Origin: Chloroflexota bacterium
Lineage (GTDB): Bacteria > Chloroflexota > FW602-bin22 > JAMCYS01
DNA length: 7,389 nucleotides
Direction of reading: 5' to 3'
NCBI GenBank assembly: GCA_021847625.1
Contig: JAJZQK010000151.1
Location: 1 to 7,389, forward strand
This document shows, piece by piece, positions 1 to 6,336 of the stretch. The notes under the pieces are model-generated. The model was not told the DNA's origin. It searched no databases and saw only the letters and a list, made by a program, of their open reading frames with translations. Both the position numbers and the translations under genes were made by a program. Every line of letters begins with the position of its first letter. Position 1 is the stretch's first letter.

Positions 1-129
1 ATAGGTATCACACGCCCTGGTAGCGGTGCGGTTGCGCTGATGCCGCTCCAGGGCGAGGCCGTATCTGTGTCACGCCGGGGGGCGGTTGCGAGGATCGCCC
101 CCCGTTTCGACTACGGGGACTTGGCGTGA
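1..129 (+). CDS. C-terminal end of an unrecognised protein (5' truncated by window edge)
   Basis: The frame is open from base 1 to a TGA at 127-129, giving 42 residues of the C-terminus. The peptide alternates small hydrophobic, Gly, Arg and Ser residues and ends in ...PRFDYGDLA, which would suit a beta-rich C-terminal domain, but I do not recognise the family. Its stop overlaps the GTG at 126-128 (GTGA), the usual sign of translational coupling to a next gene, and that is the best support that both frames were once real. A short inverted repeat (CCCCGT at 100-105, ACGGGG at 113-118) covers the G-rich stretch ahead of that GTG and could have modulated its translation. A chance open frame of this length in GC-rich DNA is possible. 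Confidence 0.4.
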   Translation: MGITRPGSGAVALMPLQGEAVSVSRRGAVARIAPRFDYGDLA

Positions 130-312
130 GAGTGAATGGCAGGATCGCCATCGTCACGGGGGGTGGGAACGGTGCGGAGTGCTCCCGGGTCTGTTGCCTA
201 GCCGCGCCGAGGGAGAGTTGGGCTGGCCTACCGGCCGCGGCTAAGTTTGGAGGCCGGACTGCGTGAGAGCATCAACGCGCTTCGGCGGAGCAGGGGGCTA
301 CCGCAAGTGTAG
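126..312 (+). pseudogene. Remnant of an NAD(P)-dependent SDR/epimerase-type gene, internally deleted and frame-disrupted
   Basis: From GTG 126 the frame reads MRVNGRIAIVTGGGNGA, a clear Rossmann-fold N-terminus with the TGGGxG nucleotide-binding loop of short-chain dehydrogenases. It then loses similarity and stops at 264-266 after 46 codons, where intact members have about 250 or more residues. In another frame, 202-312 reads ...LAYRPRLSLEAGLRESINAL... and stops at 310-312. This resembles the C-terminal 'GYxPRxSLEEGLRxTIxW' signature of extended SDRs such as sugar-nucleotide epimerases. I infer that one extended SDR lost most of its middle, or that the ends of two SDR genes were joined. The N-terminus looks more like a classical SDR, which favours the second reading. 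Neither piece can be functional. The two ends were recognised by eye, and the C-terminal piece is the less certain. Confidence 0.5.
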
Positions 313-342
313 CCGAGCGAGAAGCTCAGTCGTGGAGGTACA

Positions 343-1287
343 ATGGAGATGGAGAGCACGGACAGAACGCGGTTGATCTCCGAGGGGCCGGGACCAGCGC
401 CTGGACTCGGGACCAAGTTTGTGAACTACTGCGACCGCAATGCCTCGTGGATCATGCCTCTGCCCGCGATGCTTGCCACCGCTCTGCTCATCATCTTTCC
501 CGTCTTCTACCTCCTGTATATGAGCGCTCACGAATGGTTCCTGCTGAGCAGCGACGGTCCCGTATTCGTCGGCCTTGGCAACTACATCGCTCTCCTTTCG
601 GATGAGCGTTTTCTGGGGGCCCTCGGGCGCACCGGGCTGTTCACCGCGATGGGCCTGGTCATCGAGATGCCGCTCGGGCTGGCGATTGCCGTGCTGTTCA
701 ACGAGCAGTTTCCGGGCCGAGGCCTGATGAGGACCCTTCTGCTCCTGCCGATGGTCGCCACGCCAGTGGCAATGGCGCTGGTGTGGGTGATGATGCTCGA
801 TCCGGGCATGGGTGTTATTCGGTATCTGCTGTCGCTGGTGGGCATTAGTGGCATCGCCTGGTTATCTGATCCAGTCATAGTCATCCCAGCCCTGGTGATG
901 GTGGACGCGTGGCAGTGGACGCCCATGGTGGCGCTTATCTGCGTCGCGGGTCTGTCTGCGCTGCCGACCGAGCCGTTCGAGGCAGCCAGGGTTGACGGGG
1001 CGAACGCCTGGCAGCGCTTCGTACATCTGACCGTGCCGATGGTTTGGCCGGCCCTTATGGTGGCAGCGCTATTTCGGTTCGTCGAATTACTAAAGGTAGT
1101 CGAGCACATCTACGTCATGACCCGTGGCGGTCCGGGATTCGCCTCGGAGACGATCAACGTCTACAACTTCCTCACCGGCCTCTTCTATTACAAGGTTGGC
1201 TACGGCTCTTCGATGTCGGTGGTCATCTTTGTGATGGTCCTTGCCGCGAGTGCAATCCTAATCCGAGCCAGGAGGGCAACATGGTAG
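343..1287 (+). CDS. ABC sugar transporter permease, MalF/UgpA type
   Basis: This is an inner-membrane permease subunit of an ABC importer of the carbohydrate-uptake (CUT1) type; it should pair with the next gene product to form the channel. The protein is 314 residues, usual for the family. A hydrophilic N-terminus (about 1-36) is followed by about six membrane segments (around 37-60, 95-120, 130-150, 178-200, 235-252 and 288-307). The ATPase-docking EAA loop is visible as EAARVDGANAWQRFVHLTVP at 213-232, and the segment YVMTRGGPGFASET (257-270) is typical of MalF/UgpA proteins. GGAGG at 334-338 lies 4 bases before ATG 343 and 10 before an in-frame ATG at 349, so either start is possible. The 3' end overlaps the next gene by 7 bases, so the two are cotranscribed. 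No binding protein or ATPase gene is present here, and the substrate cannot be read from the sequence. Confidence 0.93.
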   Translation: MEMESTDRTRLISEGPGPAPGLGTKFVNYCDRNASWIMPLPAMLATALLIIFPVFYLLYMSAHEWFLLSSDGPVFVGLGNYIALLSDERFLGALGRTGLFTAMGLVIEMPLGLAIAVLFNEQFPGRGLMRTLLLLPMVATPVAMALVWVMMLDPGMGVIRYLLSLVGISGIAWLSDPVIVIPALVMVDAWQWTPMVALICVAGLSALPTEPFEAARVDGANAWQRFVHLTVPMVWPALMVAALFRFVELLKVVEHIYVMTRGGPGFASETINVYNFLTGLFYYKVGYGSSMSVVIFVMVLAASAILIRARRATW

Positions 1288-2156
1288 CGAACGCGAAACT
1301 GGACGCCAACCACGAGCCCAGGGATCTTGCTCGACGCCGACGCATACGGAAAGCCCTCGACAAGTGGCTACTGACGCTGTTGGGGATAGTAGTGCTTATC
1401 CCGTTCTTGTTCCCATTTGCATGGATGCTCCTGGGTTCCTTCAAGCGAGAGGTGGACTTCACCGCCTATCCGCCGGTGTGGATCTTCGAACCGACGATGA
1501 CGAACTACGTGAAGGTGCTTGTCGACAACGACTTCGGGACTTTCGCCCTCAATAGCACCATAGTGGCCACTGCTACGACCGTACTTGCCCTGCTGCTTGG
1601 CATCCCTGGTGCCTACGCGGTAGCTCGGTACCGACGGAACGGCTTTGCGATGGTGGTTCTGGCCTCCAGAATGGCGCCGGGCATCGCCTTCTTGATCCCG
1701 TGGTTCGTGATGTTCGTCCACTTGAAGCTCACGAACACTTATATTGCCCTGGTTACCTCCCATCTGATCGTCTCATTGCCCATCGTGCTCTGGATGATGA
1801 TCGGGTTCATCGAGGCAGTGCCCATAGAGATAGAGCAGGCTGCGTTGGTAGACGGGTGCACGGTATGGGGCGTCCTGGGTAGAGTGGTTGTACCGCTGAG
1901 CCTGCCCGGCATCGCCGCGTCGGGAATCCTCAGCTTCATCTTCTCGTGGAACAACTTCCTTTACTCGGTCGTGCTCGCCGGGGACGCCACGAAGACCCTG
2001 CCGGTGGCAGTGTTCAGCTTCCTTAGTTATCAGTCGATCAACTGGGGATCGCTAAGCGCGGCAGCCTGCGTCATCACTCTACCAGTCATCTTGCTGGCCT
2101 TGATGGTTCAGCGGTATATCGTGCAGGGCTTAGCGGCAGGCGGCGTGTCAGGATAG
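1281..2156 (+). CDS. ABC sugar transporter permease, MalG/UgpE type
   Basis: This is the second inner-membrane permease of the same ABC importer, 291 residues. The start at ATG 1281 is chosen because GGAGG (1271-1275) sits 5 bases upstream and the start overlaps the end of the preceding permease gene by 7 bases; longer in-frame starts would lie inside that gene without support. A basic N-terminus (about 14-27) leads into the first membrane segment (about 29-52), with further segments near 88-112, 125-147, 155-177, 212-232 and 258-280. The EAA loop is EQAALVDGCTVWGVLGRVVV (185-204). The WNNFLYSVVLAG segment (223-234) and the C-terminal QRYIVQGLAAGGV (277-289) are hallmarks of MalG/UgpE proteins. 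There is no clear intrinsic terminator directly behind it. Substrate is unknown; carbohydrate or a related polar solute is inferred from the family. Confidence 0.93.
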   Translation: MVANAKLDANHEPRDLARRRRIRKALDKWLLTLLGIVVLIPFLFPFAWMLLGSFKREVDFTAYPPVWIFEPTMTNYVKVLVDNDFGTFALNSTIVATATTVLALLLGIPGAYAVARYRRNGFAMVVLASRMAPGIAFLIPWFVMFVHLKLTNTYIALVTSHLIVSLPIVLWMMIGFIEAVPIEIEQAALVDGCTVWGVLGRVVVPLSLPGIAASGILSFIFSWNNFLYSVVLAGDATKTLPVAVFSFLSYQSINWGSLSAAACVITLPVILLALMVQRYIVQGLAAGGVSG

Positions 2157-2490
2157 AGTCGCGGAAGCGGCTTCGGAAGGTTGTCTTTTTCGTGGGATGA
2201 GCAGGCTGCTGCCCTGTCTCCCTCCGATTCCGAACGTGGCCTTGCGCGTGGGTCCTATCAACCGGCTGCCATGGACATTAGACGCGGCATGTGCAACAAG
2301 GGCCATTACGGCAAGGAAGGTTACAATCGCCGGGACTATTGACAAGGGCCCGTATTCATGGTTGAATCATGGTAGAGAGCCAGTTGGGCAGGCCCGTGCG
2401 TCTGCGTATTGGCGTGTGCTCGGGGCGAGTGCGATGGGGCACCGGGTCCCAGGGGAGGAATAGACAGAGTTCGCAAGTAACGTTCACATA
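2157..2490. other. Intergenic stretch without a convincing gene
   Basis: Open frames here (for example one of 102 codons ending at 2463) have no recognisable family, no ribosome binding site and no protein-like composition. A frame from ATG 2369 reads MVESQLGRPVRLRIGVCSGR, faintly like the Rossmann start of a Gfo/Idh/MocA-type oxidoreductase, but it stops within about 40 codons and has no ribosome binding site. It may be a decayed fragment or chance. No promoter or terminator stands out behind the permease stop. Confidence 0.4.
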
Positions 2491-2560
2491 GGCACAACGA
2501 CCGTGCTGGTGATACCATCTTGACGGTACCTGACTTGGCACCGACCGTGATTGGACGGTA
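2491..2560. repeat. Two imperfect tandem copies of a GACCGTG...GACGGTA motif
   Basis: Copy 1 begins GGCACAACGACCGTG (2491-2505) and ends GACGGTA (2522-2528). Copy 2 begins GGCACCGACCGTG (2537-2549) and ends GACGGTA (2554-2560). Within each copy ACCGT and ACGGT are complementary, so each can fold on its own (loops of 18 and 6 bases), or ACGGT of copy 1 can pair with ACCGT of copy 2. The alternating pentamers could be paired regulator sites or alternative RNA helices. The stems are only 5 bp, so chance is not excluded. Confidence 0.4.
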
Positions 2561-2639
2561 GACCGGCATCTGCGATGTCTCGGCAAGAGACTGGGACGCT
2601 CACCATATAGTGCGACGCTAGGCCTTGGATTGCCGCGAG

Positions 2640-3000
2640 CGGGTAGCCTGGTGACAGGCTGCGAGTGGTACGAGGAAGCGAAGAGCCTATGGACGGTGGC
2701 TGCCGCCGAACTCAGATCCTCACGCGCCCGTTCTGCCCCAGAACGGGATGGATGCTGGTGCATCCTACAGGCTATGCTCCCCGCGCGCGCTCCTTGGTCG
2801 GATCCATCGAACCGCCCTTGCCTCGAGTTCCCTCATCGCTGACTCCCGCGAACAGACTAATTCTGAGAGACCGGCCACTCGTGGGAATACGTGGCAGGTC
2901 GCTCCAGAACCGGGCCGGCATTCGGATCCTCGCCGATGGCTGGACTAGACCAATATGTGCTCACAGAAGGGCTGCCCGTGCGCGGGCAGCCTTCCCTGTT
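2640..3000 (+). ncRNA. Candidate structured non-coding RNA ending in an intrinsic terminator
   Basis: This gene-free stretch contains a series of local hairpins. They are: GTAGCCTG/CAGGCTGC (2643-2662, one T-G pair) capped by the GNRA-type loop GTGA; a perfect 8-bp stem CCCGTTCT/AGAACGGG (2727-2747, loop GCCCC); a perfect 6-bp stem GGATGC/GCATCC (2750-2765, loop TGGT); GACC-g-GCCAC/GTGGC-a-GGTC (2869-2900, one opposed G/A); and CCGGC-att-CGG/CCG-atg-GCTGG (2915-2943), with a symmetric internal loop. A terminator hairpin follows at 2968-2993. Hairpins that stop at a terminator in front of a gene with its own ribosome binding site suggest either an independent RNA or a long leader of the FAD oxidoreductase gene with a terminator as switch. 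I compared it from memory with RNase P RNA, tmRNA, SRP RNA, T-box and cobalamin riboswitch signatures and found none. The 5' end is a guess. GC-rich DNA forms hairpins readily, so this remains a candidate. Confidence 0.33.
2968..3000 (+). terminator. Intrinsic terminator
   Basis: GGCTGCCCG (2970-2978) pairs with CGGGCAGCC (2983-2991) across a TGCG loop, extended by a G-T and an A-T pair to 2968/2993. It is followed by the T-rich TTCCCTGTTT. The T tract is interrupted, so efficiency may be moderate. It lies about 810 bases past the last permease stop and about 200 bases before the next gene, so it terminates either a long permease transcript or a separate RNA. Confidence 0.7.
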
Positions 3001-3010
3001 TCCTCGAATT

Positions 3011-3058
3011 ACCGACGATCGTCAGTCCCTTTAACAGACGCCGTGCCATGTCTTTAGC
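3011..3058 (+). promoter_or_regulatory. Possible promoter with an adjacent palindromic operator-like site
   Basis: A 16-base near-palindrome, ACCGACGATCGTCAGT (3011-3026; one mismatched pair, perfect over the central 10 bases), sits just upstream of TTAACA (3031-3036; 5 of 6 to the sigma-70 -35 box). TTTAGC (3053-3058), 16 bases further on, is a poor -10 match (3 of 6). The location between the terminator and the FAD oxidoreductase gene is right for a promoter of that gene, with a leader of about 130 bases. The weak -10 keeps confidence low. Confidence 0.22.
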
Positions 3059-3193
3059 TCTTCCGTTTTCCGCTCTCAGGCGGATTCTGTCGAGTGCAGG
3101 AGGCTACTCTGTCGCCGAGCCGAGTTGATGGACCTCGCGATGTCTGTGGGGCGTACCACGGCCAGTTCGACGTATTACACATGGAGGAAGACG

Positions 3194-4600
3194 ATGCTAG
3201 GTCTCTACGGGGAATACGACGTGGTGGTGGCGGGGGCAGGGATTGCCGGGACCGTGGCGGCCTTGGCCGCGGCCAGAGAGGGTGCCAGGACGCTCCTCGT
3301 GGAAGAAGGCGGCTTCGTGGGGGGAATGGTTACCGGGGGCCGGCTGACGAAGCCTCACGGCGTGGTGGAAGAGGGCAGCCTCTACTTCGAGTTGCTGAAG
3401 CGAGCCGAGAAGATGGGCGGGGCGGACACCACGACGATGAGGACGTCTTGGGGGGAGTTCACGGGCATCTTTGATCCGGAGATCATACAGAGGGTCATCC
3501 TCGACGCTCTGGACGAGGCAAAGGTGGAGATGCTCCTGCACGCGAGGGTCACCGAGGTGGTCGTGGACCCGAACAAGCGGACAAAGGGGCTCGAAGTAAT
3601 CGTGAAGTCGGGCCGCCGGCTCGTCTTGGCGCCGGTGCTCGTGGATGCGACGGGCGACGGCGACGTCGCCGTCCTTGCCGGAGCGGACGTGCTGCTGGGT
3701 CGGCCGGGCGATGGCAAGATGCAGCCGATGACGAGCTATATGCGCGTTCTCAACGTCGATACCCCACGCTTTGCCGCGTTCATGCGCGAACATCCCGAGG
3801 AGTTCACCGAGTACGTCTTGCCGCAGAAAGCGAGTAACCGGCGTGAGGACTACACCTTCAGGCTCCACGCCACCGGCTTTCACAGCTTGATCAAACAGGC
3901 CAAGGCGGCCGGGGAGTGGGACGTGCCAAAGGACCACGTTACCGCCAAGGCAGGCATGCTGCCTGGAGAGATGAACTTCAACGCCAGCCGGGTCCATGGC
4001 AATGCCCTCGACGAGCGCGAACTGACCCGGGCCGAGTTGGCGCTGCGCCGGCAATCGTACACGATCTTCAACTTCTTCAAGAACTACGTTCCTGGCTTCG
4101 AGGAGTCGGCGATCATGGACATCGCCTCGCGGATTGGCGTGCGCGAGACCAGGCGCGTCGTCGGCGACTACCTCCTGACGGCCGCGGATGTCCAGTCCGA
4201 GCACAAGTTCGAGGACGCTATCGGGCTGTCGCGGTCGGGGATCGACATTCATGACCCGACCGGGGACAAGCTCTTCCAGACCAGCATCGGCCGTGGCTAT
4301 GGCATCCCCTATCGCTGCCTTCTGGCAAAGGGGATCGAAGGGTTGCTCGTTGCCGGGCGCTGCATCTCCTCGGCCGACGAGGTTTCCTACGGGTCGGTCC
4401 GCCAGACGCCCGCCTGCGGCACTACCGGCGAGGCGGCAGGAACGGCGGCGGCCCTGGCGGTGCGCGCCGGGGTTTCCCCCCGCCAGGTAGATATTGCCTC
4501 CGTTCAGTCGCTTCTATCTTCACGAGGAATTCCTCTGGGCAACACTGCTCCCATTCCGACGCCTGTTATGGAAGCCCAGAAGCGCAAGCAGGAGGCCTGA
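3194..4600 (+). CDS. FAD-dependent oxidoreductase (FAD_oxidored / PF12831-like)
   Basis: Probably a soluble flavoprotein, 468 residues from the chosen start. The dinucleotide-binding fold is at the N-terminus: YDVVVAGAGIAGTVAAL (9-23-region) with GxGxxG at 14-19 and the ribose-binding acid E37 in TLLVEEGGFVGG. DATGDGDVA (151-159) is the second FAD-contact motif, and the C-terminal half carries IPYRCLLAKGIEGLLVAGRC (371-390) and YGSVRQTPACGTTGEAAG (399-416), typical of this family. I start at ATG 3194 because GGAGG (3183-3187) lies 6 bases upstream and the protein then opens directly into the Rossmann strand. A TTG at 3125 would add 23 residues but has no well-placed ribosome binding site. Substrate is unknown; members are often found in sugar or small-molecule catabolic clusters. 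It stands alone, with about 1 kb of gap before and 219 bases after. A role in oxidising a compound imported by the neighbouring transporters is inference only. Confidence 0.9.
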   Translation: MLGLYGEYDVVVAGAGIAGTVAALAAAREGARTLLVEEGGFVGGMVTGGRLTKPHGVVEEGSLYFELLKRAEKMGGADTTTMRTSWGEFTGIFDPEIIQRVILDALDEAKVEMLLHARVTEVVVDPNKRTKGLEVIVKSGRRLVLAPVLVDATGDGDVAVLAGADVLLGRPGDGKMQPMTSYMRVLNVDTPRFAAFMREHPEEFTEYVLPQKASNRREDYTFRLHATGFHSLIKQAKAAGEWDVPKDHVTAKAGMLPGEMNFNASRVHGNALDERELTRAELALRRQSYTIFNFFKNYVPGFEESAIMDIASRIGVRETRRVVGDYLLTAADVQSEHKFEDAIGLSRSGIDIHDPTGDKLFQTSIGRGYGIPYRCLLAKGIEGLLVAGRCISSADEVSYGSVRQTPACGTTGEAAGTAAALAVRAGVSPRQVDIASVQSLLSSRGIPLGNTAPIPTPVMEAQKRKQEA

Positions 4601-4614
4601 CGGGTGACCGTCAG
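4597..4614 (+). promoter_or_regulatory. Perfect hairpin over the stop codon of the FAD oxidoreductase gene
   Basis: CTGACGG (4597-4603) and CCGTCAG (4608-4614) form a perfect 7-bp stem with a GTGA (GNRA-type) loop; the stop codon TGA is in the left arm. No T tract follows, so it is not a standard intrinsic terminator. It could stabilise the 3' end of the mRNA. The remaining bases up to 4819 hold no gene, and no good promoter was seen. Confidence 0.4.
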
Positions 4615-4819
4615 ACAAACGTGAATGAAGTGGGTTTGAGCAATAGGTTCGCGAATCGAATGGCAGGTACTTTGTCCCCAACGCGTGATGCCGTTGGCAC
4701 GGTGACCCGCCGAGCGCGTCCGCCGCCGAGGCGAGGGCAATTGTCAAAGGGCCATTCGACGGGTGAATCGACGACTATCGTGACGAATTCTTTCTTAGTA
4801 TATATGGAGGTTAGTTCTC

Positions 4820-6175
4820 ATGGCTCAAGCGGAAGTCACTCCCGGTGGCGTTGCCCCCGAAGTCTTGAAGGAAGCCCCGGTTCCCGCTTCCTTTTTCGAG
4901 TACGTCAAGTCCTGGGGGCCAGGCATCGTAATCGTGCTGACGTGGCTCGGCGCGGGCGACCTCGTCGACTCGTCGGTAGCGGGCGCCAACTACGGCTACG
5001 CCCTGATGTGGGGCCTGGCGGTGGCGTTGCTGGTTCGTTTCGGACTAGTGCACCTCATCGCCAAGTTCCCACTGTTCAACACGAGGCGCATGACGCTGTT
5101 GGCGGGATTCAGGGCGATACATCCCGCGTTCCCCACAGTCATCGTCGTCGCCTGTATGATCATGTTCCACTTCTACAACTCGTATGCCGTCAAGGGCACC
5201 GGGTCGGCGCTGATGCACATAACGGGCATTGGCGATGCTACCTGGGGGGTTGCCATATGGTCAATTGTCGGCGTCGCCGCGATCTGGCTCATCACCAATA
5301 GGCACGTTTACGGACCGGTCGAGAAGGCGATGATGGTTCTGCTCGCCATGCTGGTGATCTGTCTAGTTGGCGGGGCCATCTGGATCGGCCCGAACTGGGG
5401 CGGCATCGCCGGTGGCGTGGTCGGCTTTGCCGTGCCCGCGCAGGTGGGTATCTTCGGGTCGCTCCTGGTGGTCGTTTCGTTGATCGGCGCCGTCGGCGGG
5501 TCGGTAACCAACGTTCTCTACCCGTACTTCATGCGTGATAAGGGATGGACTCAGCCCAAGCATCGCCGGGTGCAGATCTACGACCTCCTCTTCGGCGTGG
5601 TCGCCATCATCATCCTGGACCTCGCCGTGTGGATCATGGGGGCCGAGGTCCTCAACCCGCAGGGCCTGACGATCGAGAGCGTCGAGGATATGGCCGGAAT
5701 GCTGAACCGGACCGCTCTCGGCAATCTGGGTAGCATCATCTTCTATCTCGGCGTCATCGGCGCCACCTTCAGCACGACGCTCGGGCTTGCCCTGGGCGGC
5801 ACGCACATCCTGAAGGACCTCATCAAGATGAACTACCCGAAGCGGCTGGAGAAGTACCCCAACCAGAACAGGGACCCCTGGGTGCTCACGGCCTACTACT
5901 GGATCTTCCTGGCTCCCCTGGTCTGGGCGCTGCCGGGCATGCCGGGGTTCGTGTGGTTGACGATCATCGTCAACGCCGCATCGCTGATTACCCTGCCGCT
6001 CATCTCGATCGGCATCCTGGTCATCCTTAACCGTACCGACCTAATGGGCGAGCACAAGAACGGGATCATCGCCAACCTGTTCCTGTTCGCCTTAACCCTG
6101 CTGGCGCTCTACGGCGCCTATCACGTGCTCGTCGAAGTGCTGCCGCAGCAGCTCGGCAATATTCTAACAACGTAG
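4820..6175 (+). CDS. Nramp-superfamily (SLC11-like) membrane transporter lacking canonical metal-ligand motifs
   Basis: Integral membrane protein of 451 residues with about eleven hydrophobic segments. Canonical Nramp proteins import Mn2+/Fe2+ with protons, using DPGN in helix 1 and MPH in helix 6. Here the helix-1 region reads WGPGIVIVLTWLGAGDLVDS (32-51) followed by SVAGANYGYALMW, so the fold signature AGAxYGY is kept but DPGN is replaced by GAGD (44-47). In helix 6, LIGAVGGSVTNVLYPYF (221-237) has no Met-Pro-His. It therefore belongs to a divergent Nramp branch whose substrate cannot be assumed to be Mn2+ or Fe2+. The start is supported by GGAGG (4806-4810), 9 bases before ATG. It ends just before a strong terminator, so it is probably the last gene of its transcript. 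Adjacent corrinoid methyltransferase genes raise the possibility of an organic amine, cobalt or Mg2+ as substrate; none of these is shown by the sequence. Confidence 0.88.
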   Translation: MAQAEVTPGGVAPEVLKEAPVPASFFEYVKSWGPGIVIVLTWLGAGDLVDSSVAGANYGYALMWGLAVALLVRFGLVHLIAKFPLFNTRRMTLLAGFRAIHPAFPTVIVVACMIMFHFYNSYAVKGTGSALMHITGIGDATWGVAIWSIVGVAAIWLITNRHVYGPVEKAMMVLLAMLVICLVGGAIWIGPNWGGIAGGVVGFAVPAQVGIFGSLLVVVSLIGAVGGSVTNVLYPYFMRDKGWTQPKHRRVQIYDLLFGVVAIIILDLAVWIMGAEVLNPQGLTIESVEDMAGMLNRTALGNLGSIIFYLGVIGATFSTTLGLALGGTHILKDLIKMNYPKRLEKYPNQNRDPWVLTAYYWIFLAPLVWALPGMPGFVWLTIIVNAASLITLPLISIGILVILNRTDLMGEHKNGIIANLFLFALTLLALYGAYHVLVEVLPQQLGNILTT

Positions 6176-6189
6176 TCAGAGGAACTTCA

Positions 6190-6235
6190 GGCGTTGGGCG
6201 GCAACCCTCGCGGCAGCTGCCCAACGCCGCTTTTT
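6190..6235 (+). terminator. Strong intrinsic terminator after the Nramp-like gene
   Basis: GGCGTTGGGC (6190-6199) pairs perfectly with GCCCAACGCC (6219-6228), and three more pairs including one G-T extend it inward. It is followed after GC by TTTTT (6231-6235). It begins 14 bases after the transporter stop and separates it from the corrinoid protein gene, which must then have its own promoter within about 6236-6325 or depend on read-through. Confidence 0.88.
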
Positions 6236-6336
6236 GTCCCACGGGGCCACGGCAGCCGGCCAGGGGTGTTCATAACGCTGTCCGGCACCTGTGAAGTTGA
6301 TAAAGACTATACCGTGCCTAAGTACGGAGGTTTGCT

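Noticed and set aside
2356..2763. Minus-strand open frame of 135 codons in the large gap
   Set aside because: It has no ribosome binding site, low-complexity Arg/Pro/Ser composition and no recognisable domain, and it runs across the repeat and hairpins.
2640..3000. RNase P RNA, tmRNA, SRP RNA, T-box or cobalamin riboswitch
   Set aside because: The conserved signature sequences of these RNAs that I can recall are not present.
2665..3057. Plus-strand open frame of 130 codons in the large gap
   Set aside because: It runs straight through the hairpins and the terminator, starts at a GTG without a ribosome binding site and resembles no protein.
3197..4252. Long open frame of 351 codons on the minus strand
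   Set aside because: It lies entirely opposite the FAD oxidoreductase gene, is rich in His, Arg and Pro as expected for an antisense shadow of GC-rich coding DNA, and shows no family motif.
4645..4670. GGTTCGCGAATC resembling a tRNA T-arm
   Set aside because: No matching T-stem, acceptor stem or anticodon arm can be laid out around it.
4799..4804. TATATA as a -10 box for the Nramp-like gene
   Set aside because: It is directly followed by the GGAGG ribosome binding site, so a transcript starting from it would lack that site; no suitable -35 was seen.
6283..6302. Sigma-54-like (CGGCAC...TTGA) or TTGATA -35 promoter before the corrinoid gene
   Set aside because: The spacing between the GG and the TTG element is about 3 bases too long for sigma-54, and no acceptable -10 lies 16-18 bases after TTGATA without falling on the ribosome binding site.
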